Below, in pieces: positions 34,285 through 42,932 of a DNA stretch of 64,000 nt (positions are counted from its first letter, which is position 1; every line of letters begins with the position of its first letter). Under the pieces are notes generated by a model that did not search any database, was not told where the DNA came from, and saw nothing but the letters and a program-made list of their open reading frames with translations. Where the stretch lies: NCBI GenBank assembly GCA_002441345.1, contig DJVU01000085.1, positions 53,844 through 117,843 of the forward strand, in the 5' to 3' direction. The translations under genes and the position numbers were made by a program. Source of the stretch: Bacteroidales bacterium UBA6248 (lineage in GTDB: Bacteria; Bacteroidota; Bacteroidia; Bacteroidales; Lentimicrobiaceae).

Positions 34285-35148
34285 TTATCCCTGGCTGATA
34301 CTGGAAGCGAGACCGTGATCGACGAGGATACGGCCGCAATACTCGCACACGATTATTTTCTTGTGCATCCGGATATCGAGCTGGCGCTGTGGCGGAATGG
34401 CACTGAAGCAACCTCCGCAGGCATCGCGTTCAACGCTAACAACGGCAAGTCCGTTGCGGGCATTCTTGCGGATGCGTTTATATGCAGTAAGGAGGCGTTC
34501 TTCGATAAAGCGCTGAAACTCTTCGGACCTTGACTGCAGAGAGAGTTCTTCTTTTTCCGTTTCGCTGACGATATCTGCAAGTTCGCTTTGTTTGATTTCC
34601 AGATCGTTTTTACGTTCCTCGAGCACTTTCTGTGCTGCTGTTATTTCTTCGTTCTTGAGGTTGAGCTGGTGAGTAAACTCTTTTATTCGTTTTTCAGCGA
34701 GGGCAATCTCGAGGTTCTGGAACTCAATTTCTTTGGATAAAGAATCGTATTCCCGGTTATTGCGGACGTTCATTTGCTGCTCTTCGTAACGCTTGATCTG
34801 CAGGTGGCTGTCCTTAATAACATTTTCTTTCTCCTTAACAGAGACCTTGAGTGTTTCAATTTCCTGAATGTAGTTGTCGATACGGGTTTCCAATCCGATA
34901 ATCTCATCTTCAAGATCTTCCACTTCAAGAGGAAGTTCACCGCGGATGATACGGATTTTGTCGATTTGAGAATCAATTTGCTGGAGGCTGTAGAGTGCGA
35001 CCAGTTTTTTCTCTATGGAAATTTCGGTTTCGTCAACGTCATTTTGGGTGAGCGAAACATGGGCAACGATTGGATTTTCTACCGGTTCTTTTGCGTTTCC
35101 GGTTTCAGTTTCATTGGCTGATTTAGCTTTTGACGTTGATTTGGCCAT
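34285..35148 (-). CDS. C4-type zinc-ribbon coiled-coil protein (DUF164-like)
   Basis: A 287-residue cytosolic protein. About residues 40-225 form a long antiparallel coiled coil rich in Glu, Lys and Gln. The C-terminal zinc ribbon has C244, C247, C268 and C271 (ACGGC and VCEYCGRI). Proteins of this family resemble FlgN/CdsZ-like and CsdB zinc-ribbon proteins and are proposed to bind nucleic acid or act as chaperone-like factors; the precise role is unsettled. It follows nif3 at 24 nt in the same operon, a pairing common in Bacteroidota. Confidence 0.88.
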   Translation of the reverse strand: MAKSTSKAKSANETETGNAKEPVENPIVAHVSLTQNDVDETEISIEKKLVALYSLQQIDSQIDKIRIIRGELPLEVEDLEDEIIGLETRIDNYIQEIETLKVSVKEKENVIKDSHLQIKRYEEQQMNVRNNREYDSLSKEIEFQNLEIALAEKRIKEFTHQLNLKNEEITAAQKVLEERKNDLEIKQSELADIVSETEKEELSLQSRSEEFQRFIEERLLTAYKRIRKNARNGLAVVSVERDACGGCFSAIPPQRQLDIRMHKKIIVCEYCGRILVDHGLASSISQG

Positions 35149-35172
35149 ATTTGCTGGGATTATATTACTGAA

Positions 35173-36267
35173 TTACAGATAATTGACAGGGTTTGTCTGA
35201 ATGCTGGAAATTCGGGTTGCAAAGGTAGTAAATTTTTCCTTAACAATTTGTACCAATAATTCTTTCGTAAATTGTTCGGTTTCATAGTGGCCAGCTTCCA
35301 CCAGGAGTATTTTCTTATCGGCCAGGAAGAAATCGTGGTACTTAAGTTCTCCGGTCAGGAAAGCGTCAGCCTGAGCAGCCATAGCATTTCCGATCAGAAA
35401 ATTCCCTGATCCTCCGCACAGGGCTACTTTTTTGATTTTTCGCCCGGTAAGTGGCGAATATTTCACACAGGAGGCATGGAAGGTTTCCTTCACCAGTTCC
35501 AGAAACTCCATTTCGCCGAGGGGTTCGGGAAATTCCGCAATCATACCGGAACCGGTCACCGGATTATCGTTAGCCAGCGGATAGGCATCCCAGGCGACTT
35601 CCTCGTATGGATGGGCTTCGATCATGCTGTTAACCACCCTGTTAAGATCATAGGCCGGGCATACCGTTTCAATCCGTATTTCGGGTTCGGTATGAAGCTC
35701 ACCGGCCGTTCCCACAAAAGGAGCGGAATCTGCCAGGGGCCGGAATGTACCTTCACCCGTAAGATTATAACTGCATGAGTCGTAATTGCCTATGGTACCG
35801 GCACCTGCAGCAAACATAGCTGCCCTTACGTTACCGGCATGTGAAACCGGAACAAACACTACCACCTTTCTCAGTCCGCCGGAAAGGGGCTGGAGGATAC
35901 GCATTTTCTTCAAACCCAGTCGGGAGCAGATCATACTGTTTACACCACCTGCCACATTATCAAGGTTTGTATGAGCTGCATAAATTGCAATGTTGTGTCG
36001 GATAGCTTTTATTATACAGCGCTCCACTTCATCCTTTCCGGTCAGTCGTTTCAAGGGTTTAAAAATCAGCGGATGATGTGCAATGATCAGGTTATATCCA
36101 AGTGAAATGGCTTCATCAACAACTGCTTCCGTCACATCAAGGGCAAACAGGCCTCCGATTGCTTTCTCCGCAGCGGATCCGGTAATCAAACCGGCATTGT
36201 CGTATGCCTCCTGAAGGGGAAGCGGAGCAAAATCCTCAATTACGCGTATTATTTCCGATATTTTCAT
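35173..36267 (-). CDS. Nif3-like dinuclear metal-centre protein
   Basis: A 364-residue protein of the Nif3/YbgI family, annotated as GTP cyclohydrolase I type 2-like. The dinuclear metal ligands are H64 and H65 in IIAHHPLIFK, D103 in the AAHTNLD segment (H99 nearby), and H327/E331 in EAGHYETEQF. Between them lies a PII/CutA-like insert (about 120-230, KVVVFVPVSHAGNVRAAMFAAGAG) seen in longer family members. Biochemical function is still debated. First gene of a two-gene operon with a matched promoter upstream. Confidence 0.92.
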   Translation of the reverse strand: MKISEIIRVIEDFAPLPLQEAYDNAGLITGSAAEKAIGGLFALDVTEAVVDEAISLGYNLIIAHHPLIFKPLKRLTGKDEVERCIIKAIRHNIAIYAAHTNLDNVAGGVNSMICSRLGLKKMRILQPLSGGLRKVVVFVPVSHAGNVRAAMFAAGAGTIGNYDSCSYNLTGEGTFRPLADSAPFVGTAGELHTEPEIRIETVCPAYDLNRVVNSMIEAHPYEEVAWDAYPLANDNPVTGSGMIAEFPEPLGEMEFLELVKETFHASCVKYSPLTGRKIKKVALCGGSGNFLIGNAMAAQADAFLTGELKYHDFFLADKKILLVEAGHYETEQFTKELLVQIVKEKFTTFATRISSIQTNPVNYL

Positions 36268-36737
36268 CTTTCACTGATTTAACGAACGGTCCGGAAAGTT
36301 TGTCCCGCACGGGCCAGGGTCCCGCATACAACAAAATCCTTCCTTTAACTGGAATCCAACAAGAAAACGTTTGCGTTTGATAATGGTTTAAAATTCCTTT
36401 CAAACCTACAAGATTTCAAATCAAATCGCAAGCAGGAACGAAAAAATCAACCGGTGCCAAAGCAATACGGAAGGCATTGCATCCCGGAGAGGCATGGCAT
36501 ATATTCCGGACAATACATATATTGATAAACCGTCAGGAATGCCCCGGACGGAAGATTGCGGAAACCGGAATTCAAGAATCTCTGACGCCGGGATAAGGTA
36601 TAAAAAAATTTAACTCATCATCCGGGGCATATCGGTAAACGCTATTTTGGTCGCATCAGACATATGCAGAAACGTATAGAAAAAATATATCGTGTAAAAT
36701 ATTTTGCAAGATAAAGAGGATTGTATACTTTTAAGCC
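36268..36737. other. Divergent intergenic region (470 nt)
   Basis: Holds the nif3 promoter on the left. On the right only a weak TACTTTTA (36724-36731) resembles a -7 box for lpxK. A 39-codon open frame at 36494-36613 is not convincing. No RNA gene or repeat recognised. Confidence 0.5.
36401..36431 (-). promoter_or_regulatory. Promoter of the nif3/zinc-ribbon operon
   Basis: Minus strand TTG (36429-36431), N20, TAGGTTTG (36401-36408). Elements and spacing fit the consensus. Leader of about 125 nt. Confidence 0.5.
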
Positions 36738-37802
36738 ATGGAAATACTGAGATTTCTTTTGTATCCGTTTGCAGCGGTCTACGGGATAGTAACTGTCATC
36801 AGAAATTTCCTGTTCAACTGCGGTATTTTACGCGGGATTAACCATGAATTGCCGGTAATCGTGGTTGGAAATTTATCGACCGGCGGTACCGGGAAAACTC
36901 CGCATATTGAATATCTTATTCGCCTTTTATCGGGCGAATTCAGGGTGAATACACTGAGCCGGGGATACGGAAGGCGCACGCGCGGATACATACGTGCCGG
37001 TGCCGGTGTGGATTGTACGGTGATCGGGGATGAGCCCATGCAATACTTCAGAAAGTTCAGCGGGATAGGCGTTAGCGTGGATTCGAACCGAAACCGGGGA
37101 ATCAGGGAAATATGCATACAGGATCCGGAGACCGGAGTAATTCTTCTTGACGATGCGTTTCAGCACAGGTATGTAAAGGCAGGACTGTCGATATTACTTA
37201 CCGACTACCACAAACCGTATTTCCGGGATCATCTTCTTCCGGTCGGAAGCCTCAGGGAACTTGCTATGGGAGCGCGCAGAGCCGATATCATAATTGTCAC
37301 TAAAACTCCCAGGGTACTCAGTCCCATCGTAAAACGGCAGATGTTGTCCGATATCAGGCCGGGAGCTGGGCAAAGCGTTTACTTTTCGTTCATCAATTAT
37401 GGAGAAATCACCTCTTTATGGGACGGGAGGAAGATACCACCCGGCAAAAAGTACAGCGCCATTTTGTTGTTTGCCGGCATTGCCAATACGTATCCGATCG
37501 AAGAGTACCTCTACCCTCTTTGCCACGACCTGACAATCGTAAAATTTGCCGACCATCATCCGTATTCGGAAAACGATCTTGACCGGATCAAACGAAATTT
37601 TGACGATCTTTACGGCCCGAATAAGCTGCTCGTCACCACCGAGAAAGATGCCATGCGTCTGTTGCAGTCAAAACTAAGTGCAATTGCCCAAAAGCTGCCG
37701 GTGTATTACCTGCCGATGGAGGTGGAGTTTCATGGTGAAGATAAGCAGGCGTTTGACGAACAAATATTAAACTATGTTAGAACGAATCAAAGAGAGTGCT
37801 GA
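36738..37802 (+). CDS. lpxK: Tetraacyldisaccharide 4'-kinase
   Basis: Phosphorylates the 4' position of the lipid A precursor disaccharide at the inner membrane. The 354-residue protein has one N-terminal membrane segment (about 6-28) and the P-loop VGNLSTGGTGKTPHIEYL (about 44-61). The GYGRRTRGY, GDEPMQY and LLDDAFQHRYV (about 135-145) segments are typical of LpxK, as is FADHHPYSENDL with VTTEKDAMRL towards the C-terminus. The last 29 nt overlap punA, which implies translational coupling. Confidence 0.94.
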   Translation: MEILRFLLYPFAAVYGIVTVIRNFLFNCGILRGINHELPVIVVGNLSTGGTGKTPHIEYLIRLLSGEFRVNTLSRGYGRRTRGYIRAGAGVDCTVIGDEPMQYFRKFSGIGVSVDSNRNRGIREICIQDPETGVILLDDAFQHRYVKAGLSILLTDYHKPYFRDHLLPVGSLRELAMGARRADIIIVTKTPRVLSPIVKRQMLSDIRPGAGQSVYFSFINYGEITSLWDGRKIPPGKKYSAILLFAGIANTYPIEEYLYPLCHDLTIVKFADHHPYSENDLDRIKRNFDDLYGPNKLLVTTEKDAMRLLQSKLSAIAQKLPVYYLPMEVEFHGEDKQAFDEQILNYVRTNQREC

Positions 37803-38592
37803 TTACATCCGGAAGCAGGTTAAAACTGTTCCCGAGGCAGGAATTATTCTTGGAACCGGTCTTGGCGGGCTGGTGAGGGAAATAAAAACCGAGTGCGAGA
37901 TTCCATACAACGAAATTCCCAATTTCCCGGTATCAACCGTTGAGGGACATAAAGGCCAGCTGATTTTTGGCGAGCTGGGCGGAAAAGCGATTGTTGCCAT
38001 GCAGGGTCGCTTCCATTTTTATGAAGGCTACTCGATGCACGAAGTAACATTCCCTGTAAGGGTTATGCAGGCACTTGGAATAAAAGTGCTGTTTGTATCG
38101 AATGCAAGCGGTGGCCTTAATCCCGGTTTTGAGGTAGGTGATATCATGTTTATTACCGACCACATCAATCTGATGGGTACTAATCCGCTGATTGGCAGGA
38201 ATAACGATGCACTTGGCCCCCGTTTCCCGGATATGAGTGAGGCTTACGACCGCCGGATTCTTGATATGGCATCGAACATTGCCAGCCGTTCCGGAATACC
38301 GTTCCGCACGGGCGTATATGCCGGTGTTACCGGGCCTACTTTCGAAACCCCGGCCGAATACCGCTACATTCATATCCTCGGTGCCGATGCCGTTGGTATG
38401 TCTACCGTGCCGGAAGTAATTGTTGCACGGCACATGAGTCTCCCTGTTTTTGCCGTTTCGGTGATTTCCGACCTCGGAGTACCAGGAAAAATTGTGGAGG
38501 TATCGCATCAGATTGTCATTGATGCCGCCAGCAAGGCTGAACCCAGGATGACCCGAATCATCAGCGAATTGCTTGAAGAGATCGAACTCTGA
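37774..38592 (+). CDS. punA: Purine-nucleoside phosphorylase
   Basis: Cleaves purine nucleosides with phosphate to the base and ribose-1-phosphate (salvage). The 272-residue trimeric PNP type has the phosphate loop LGTGLGGL (about 26-33), EGHKGQLIFGELGGK, the substrate segment GVYAGVTGPTFETPAEYR (about 189-206) with its catalytic Glu, and VGMSTVPEVIVARH. It starts inside lpxK (29-nt overlap). A terminator follows. Confidence 0.95.
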   Translation: MLERIKESADYIRKQVKTVPEAGIILGTGLGGLVREIKTECEIPYNEIPNFPVSTVEGHKGQLIFGELGGKAIVAMQGRFHFYEGYSMHEVTFPVRVMQALGIKVLFVSNASGGLNPGFEVGDIMFITDHINLMGTNPLIGRNNDALGPRFPDMSEAYDRRILDMASNIASRSGIPFRTGVYAGVTGPTFETPAEYRYIHILGADAVGMSTVPEVIVARHMSLPVFAVSVISDLGVPGKIVEVSHQIVIDAASKAEPRMTRIISELLEEIEL

Positions 38593-38613
38593 TTACAGAC
38601 TGTTCCCAGATCC

Positions 38614-38658
38614 GGGAGGTTGCTTTACTTTTTCGTATGGCAACCTCCCTTGATTTTT
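38614..38658 (+). terminator. Terminator after punA
   Basis: Stem GGGAGGTTGC / GCAACCTCCC (38614-38623 with 38640-38649), 16-nt loop, then TTGATTTTT. The next start codon is only 9 nt past the T-run. Confidence 0.75.
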
Positions 38659-38667
38659 AAACATCGC

Positions 38668-39849
38668 ATGAAACGAAGAGCCATACACCTGCACTTCCTG
38701 CTTCTGTTGTTTGCATCCGCCTGCTTTTTCTCGTGCAGGCAGCCCGCCGGGCATGAACGTGCCTACATTACCGGAAACACCGGTTCACGTGCAGAGGTTA
38801 TCCTGAGATGCATCGACACACTTCAGACCTACGGGACAGACTCTGTAAAAAGTCGGCGCAACGGGGATTTCAGCTTTACGCTGAAAATTACCGAACCCGG
38901 ATTCTACTTTATTGAATCGGATAAGATTCGATCGGGCATCCTGGTAATACAGCCGGGCGACAGCATACAGATCATAGCCGGCGGGACGGATCGGGAAAGG
39001 ATAAGCGGAGGCGTTGAAGCAGAACGCTATGCCCGCTTTTCTGAGAAGAGACAGCAGGCATTGAGGGAACTCGACAGCCTTTCTGCCTTCCTGGAACAGG
39101 CCAGATACCGGGGCGACTTTGTAATTCTCAGAGATTCGGCAACCTTAAAATTCAGCCAAATTGCAGCGCGTCTGAAGCAGCAAGCCACGGATTACATCCT
39201 CAACAATCCTGCAGCCCTTTCGCAAATACTGGTAATCAATGCCAAAATCGGTCAATTATCCCTTTTTGATGAGCTTGCCGACAGCCGCTGGTTTCTGTAT
39301 ACCGATTCAGCACTCAGGGAACACTATCCGGGAAACCGGCATCTGCTTCTGCATCAGAGGCGCGTTGACAATCTAAGGCAACGCCTCGCACTGGAAGAAG
39401 CATCCCGCAAGGCATTACAGGCAGGGAATCCGGCACCGCCTATCCGGCTTCCCGACATGAGCGGCAACCCGCGGGCTTTAGGCGACACCCCCGGCAAGTA
39501 CACCCTGGTTTATTTCTGGGCACCGAACGATGCCGCCAGCCGAAAATCGAATCACGAGCTGAAGCAGCTTCATGAAAGGTACCGGAACCGTGGACTGTCC
39601 GTTTATGCCGTTTCGCTCGATCCGCTGACGGAACGGTGGAAGGCAGCAGTTAACCTCGATAAACTCTGGTGGATAAACGTAAACGATACGCTGGGGATGA
39701 ATTCTCCGGTTACCGCAGAGTATATGGTAACAAAACTGCCCGTGATACTGTTGCTTGACGGCAAAAAGCAGATCATCGGCCGATTTGTTTCCGTTTCCAT
39801 TGCCGGAGAATTTATGGAATCCTTTTTTAAGAGCGAAAACGAGCATTAA
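38668..39849 (+). CDS. Thioredoxin-fold (TlpA-like) lipoprotein lacking CxxC
   Basis: A 393-residue lipoprotein. The signal peptide contains two cysteines in SACFFSCRQ; the second fits the lipobox. The N-terminal part (about 30-115) is a beta-rich DUF4369-like domain (RAYITGNT, GDFSFTLKI, GILVIQPGDSIQI). A helical linker at about 120-235 leads to a thioredoxin-like domain (about 255-393) with LVYFWAPNDAASRKSNHEL, where the usual WCxPC reads WAPNDAAS, so both redox cysteines are missing. A later cis-Pro region is kept (MVTKLPVILLLDGKKQIIGRF). It may bind peptide or partner proteins instead of transferring disulfides. ATG 38668 is chosen because the frame upstream runs through a terminator hairpin. 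Confidence 0.82.
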   Translation: MKRRAIHLHFLLLLFASACFFSCRQPAGHERAYITGNTGSRAEVILRCIDTLQTYGTDSVKSRRNGDFSFTLKITEPGFYFIESDKIRSGILVIQPGDSIQIIAGGTDRERISGGVEAERYARFSEKRQQALRELDSLSAFLEQARYRGDFVILRDSATLKFSQIAARLKQQATDYILNNPAALSQILVINAKIGQLSLFDELADSRWFLYTDSALREHYPGNRHLLLHQRRVDNLRQRLALEEASRKALQAGNPAPPIRLPDMSGNPRALGDTPGKYTLVYFWAPNDAASRKSNHELKQLHERYRNRGLSVYAVSLDPLTERWKAAVNLDKLWWINVNDTLGMNSPVTAEYMVTKLPVILLLDGKKQIIGRFVSVSIAGEFMESFFKSENEH

Positions 39850-39974
39850 TAGTAAAAAGTAGCTGTGTTTTTCGTAGGTTTACATTTCAAATAGTATAAC
39901 AATTGCGAGCTGTGCCGGCCAAAATAGTGCAGACGGCAGGTGGCATCTGACAAACAGAATTAAAACCCGAACGC

Positions 39975-40757
39975 TTGAAAATATATTTTGCTTCTGATTT
40001 TCATCTTGGGATACCCGACCACGATTCAAGTCTGGAACGCGAGAAACTACTTGTAAAGTGGCTTGAAAACGTGCGCTGTGACGCAAGTGAAATTTTTCTT
40101 ATGGGCGATATCTTCGATTTCTGGTTCGAGTATCAAACCGTTATACCCAAAGGATTTGCACGTCTTTTCGGGAAGCTCGCCGAATTAACGGATCAGGGAA
40201 TACCGGTAACCCTGTTCAGGGGAAATCACGATATCTGGGCATTCGATTACTTATCGCACGAGCTTGGTTTGAAAATTATGCGTGAGCCGGAGATCCGCGA
40301 ATGGGCAGGCAGGAAGTTTTTTCTGTCGCACGGCGACGGCCTGGGACCGGGTGACACCGGTTACAAGTTTCTGAAACGGGTATTTGAGTTCAGGCCAAAC
40401 CAGTGGCTTTTCAACTGGCTTCATCCCGACCTGGGCACACGGATGGCCTTGTTTTTTTCGCGCAGGAGCCGGTACGCCAATATACTTAGGGATAAAAAGC
40501 AGCTGACGAACGAGGGAACAATTGATCTTGCTAAAGAGCGTCTGTACCTGTTTGCGGAAGAATATCTGACGCACAATCCCGGCATCGACTATTTTATTTT
40601 CGGTCACCGCCACATCCCGGCTGTTATTCCTGTTGGAAGACATAGTAATTACGTGAATCTGGGCGACTGGATAAGCAACTATTCCTATGCTGTTTTTGAT
40701 GGAGAAAAACTTGAGATGATGACATTCAGGGATGGAGTTCCTGCATCCCTAACTTAA
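39975..40757 (+). CDS. lpxH: UDP-2,3-diacylglucosamine diphosphatase (LpxH family)
   Basis: Hydrolyses UDP-diacylglucosamine to lipid X in lipid A synthesis at the inner membrane. The 260-residue calcineurin-like phosphoesterase shows the metal motifs SDFHLG (D8, H10), GDIFDFW (D45), RGNHD (N84, H85), LSHGDG (H119) and FGHRHIP near 207-213. The start codon is TTG (39975); no ATG lies upstream of the catalytic SDFH. It is 10 nt ahead of ppx and co-transcribed with it. Confidence 0.9.
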   Translation: MKIYFASDFHLGIPDHDSSLEREKLLVKWLENVRCDASEIFLMGDIFDFWFEYQTVIPKGFARLFGKLAELTDQGIPVTLFRGNHDIWAFDYLSHELGLKIMREPEIREWAGRKFFLSHGDGLGPGDTGYKFLKRVFEFRPNQWLFNWLHPDLGTRMALFFSRRSRYANILRDKKQLTNEGTIDLAKERLYLFAEEYLTHNPGIDYFIFGHRHIPAVIPVGRHSNYVNLGDWISNYSYAVFDGEKLEMMTFRDGVPASLT

Positions 40758-40767
40758 AAACACCGAC

Positions 40768-41658
40768 ATGCTTTTTTCGAGTATAGATATTGGATCGAAT
40801 GCCGTGAGGCTGCTTTTTGCAAATGTTTTTGAAAGCAAGGCCGGACCGGTTACCGAAAAGGCCAGTTTAATAAGGATACCTCTAAGGCTTGGCTTTGATG
40901 TTTTCAATGGGGGTATGATTTCGCAACAGCGTGCCGATGACCTGGTAAAGACCATGCAGGCGTTTAAACTGCTGATTGATGTGTATCAGCCCGCCGGATA
41001 CCGTGTAGCAGCTACTTCGGCCATGCGTGAAGCAGCGAATAACCGGGAGGTGCTTGACCGCGTAAAGCAGGAAACGGGCATGGAAATAGGTATGATAGAC
41101 GGCATTGAAGAAGCAAATATCATCAGTTCACTTAGCAATGTATTTGTCAACAAGAACTTCAGCAAAACGCTTTACATCGATGTTGGAGGAGGCTCTACGG
41201 AGCTTTCGGTGCTTGAGGGGGAGCGTTTTATAACTTCCAACTCCTTTAAGATAGGCACTATACGTTTGCTTGCCGACAAGGTGGAAGAATCAGAGTGGGA
41301 GCAACTTCGAAAATGGCTCCAGCAGTTTAAAGCTGATTTTGGCAGGATGAACTGTATAGGTTCGGGCGGCAACATCAATAAAATCACAAAATTATACGGG
41401 CACGCCATTAACAACATGATCACTTTTGATCAGCTGGTGTATGCCTACAAACAACTGAACACCATGCCGCTTGCTGCCCGCATAGAGCGTATGGGCTTAC
41501 GGCCCGACCGCGCCGATGTAATTGTTCCTGCGGCAAGAATATTCATCCGGATTCTTAAATGGACCGGGCTGGGTGTGGTTATTGCCCCCAGGATAGGGCT
41601 GGCCGATGGTCTGGTTCTGCTCCAGTACAAGGAGATGAAAGAAAAAGGGCTGATATAG
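40768..41658 (+). CDS. Ppx/GppA-type phosphatase
   Basis: A 296-residue member of the exopolyphosphatase / guanosine pentaphosphatase family with the actin-like ATPase fold. Phosphate-binding motifs are SSIDIGSNAVRLLFANV (3-19) and YIDVGGGSTELSVLEG (about 132-147). The C-terminal HD-type extension of long GppA/Ppx2 is absent, so it belongs to the short form. Substrate (polyphosphate or pppGpp) cannot be decided. Likely in an operon with lpxH. Confidence 0.9.
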   Translation: MLFSSIDIGSNAVRLLFANVFESKAGPVTEKASLIRIPLRLGFDVFNGGMISQQRADDLVKTMQAFKLLIDVYQPAGYRVAATSAMREAANNREVLDRVKQETGMEIGMIDGIEEANIISSLSNVFVNKNFSKTLYIDVGGGSTELSVLEGERFITSNSFKIGTIRLLADKVEESEWEQLRKWLQQFKADFGRMNCIGSGGNINKITKLYGHAINNMITFDQLVYAYKQLNTMPLAARIERMGLRPDRADVIVPAARIFIRILKWTGLGVVIAPRIGLADGLVLLQYKEMKEKGLI

Positions 41659-41732
41659 CCTGAACCGGGGCTACAACATCTCCGACCGGAAAGATAGCCA
41701 CAGGAAAGGCTGTTCATATCGCCGGGGTTCAT

Positions 41733-41740
41733 TATCTTTG
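41733..41740 (+). promoter_or_regulatory. -7 box for the molybdenum cofactor operon
   Basis: TATCTTTG fits TAnnTTTG, 17 nt before the moeA ATG. No clear -33 TTG. Confidence 0.45.
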
Positions 41741-41756
41741 CCCAAAACTTACTAAC

Positions 41757-42932
41757 ATGATTACGTTTGAAGAAGCCCTGGAGATAACGGGTAATGTAAC
41801 TGTTACACCCGTGAGGGAGACGGTTGACCTTGTAAAGGCGGCAGGCAGGGTTCTGGCAGAAGATATTTTCTCGGATGTTGAGATGCCACCGTTCGACAAG
41901 GCAGCGGTGGATGGTTTTGCCTGTCGCCGCGAAGACCTGCCCGGGCCGCTGGAGGTAGTGGAGATAATTCCGGCAGGTATTGTTCCCGAATCGGTCATCG
42001 GCAAGGGGCACTGTTCGCGTATTATGACGGGAGCCATGGTACCTCAGGGTGCCGATACGGTAGTCATGGTTGAGCATACGGAAACTATGGGGGACGCATC
42101 GGTAATTTTTACGGCCTCCGGAACCTCTTCCAATATTGCATACCGGGCCGAGGATGTAAAACTCGGCGCAAAGGTACTTGCGAAAAGCACTTTGCTGAAG
42201 CCTCAGCACACAGCCATTCTTGCTGCCGTTGGCATCACAAATGTTCCTGTATTCAGAAAACCTGTAGCCGGGATTATATCAACGGGAGATGAACTCACAG
42301 AACCGGGAAATAAACCACGGCCGGGTCAGATCAGAAACAGCAATTCATGGCAGCTGATTGCACAGGCTGAAAATGCGGGCATGGACTGGTTTTATGCAGG
42401 AATTGCAGCCGACACACCGCAAAGTCTGAGAGCAATGATTTCCGAAACCCTGGAGAAGTGCGACATTCTTTTGCTTACAGGAGGCGTTTCGATGGGTGAC
42501 TTCGACCATGTTCCTGCTGTAATTAAAGAGCTGGGCATAGAAATTCTGTTTAAAAGCATTGCAGTTCAGCCGGGACGTCCCACCGTTTTTGGCACGGGGC
42601 GCGGCAAATACCTTTTCGGGCTTCCCGGGAATCCGGTATCGGCGTTTGTTCAGTTTGAAATGCTGGTACGCCCGCTTGCCTGCAGAATGATGGGTCATAC
42701 TTACAACCCCAGGGTAATTGCACTTCCTGCCGCTACCGATTTTATCCGGAAAAAGGCTGTACGGAAATCGTTTATACCGGTAAAAATAAATTCCGGCAAC
42801 AGCATTGAGCCCCTTGAATATCATGGTTCTGCTCATATACACTCTTACGCCGGGGCCGATGGCATAGTCGCCATTGAAATCGGTGAAACCAAAATACCTG
42901 AAGGAGCCCTTAAAAATGTTCGACTGCTATAA
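41757..42932 (+). CDS. moeA: Molybdopterin molybdenumtransferase
   Basis: Inserts molybdate into adenylylated molybdopterin. The 391-residue protein has the full domain set: N-terminal linker domain (about 1-140, with PPFDKAAVDGFACRRED), the MoaB/MogA-like domain (about 170-315, with STGDEL, GQIRNSNSWQL, LTGGVSMGDFDHVP and FGLPGNPVSAFV), and a C-terminal beta domain (about 320-391). First gene of the Mo-cofactor operon. Its last 17 nt overlap moaA. Confidence 0.96.
   Translation: MITFEEALEITGNVTVTPVRETVDLVKAAGRVLAEDIFSDVEMPPFDKAAVDGFACRREDLPGPLEVVEIIPAGIVPESVIGKGHCSRIMTGAMVPQGADTVVMVEHTETMGDASVIFTASGTSSNIAYRAEDVKLGAKVLAKSTLLKPQHTAILAAVGITNVPVFRKPVAGIISTGDELTEPGNKPRPGQIRNSNSWQLIAQAENAGMDWFYAGIAADTPQSLRAMISETLEKCDILLLTGGVSMGDFDHVPAVIKELGIEILFKSIAVQPGRPTVFGTGRGKYLFGLPGNPVSAFVQFEMLVRPLACRMMGHTYNPRVIALPAATDFIRKKAVRKSFIPVKINSGNSIEPLEYHGSAHIHSYAGADGIVAIEIGETKIPEGALKNVRLL

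Noticed and set aside
36494..36613. A 39-codon open frame in the nif3-lpxK gap, with a purine-rich stretch upstream
   Set aside because: Too short, no promoter box, no hydrophobic or motif pattern, and no overlap or neighbour to support it.
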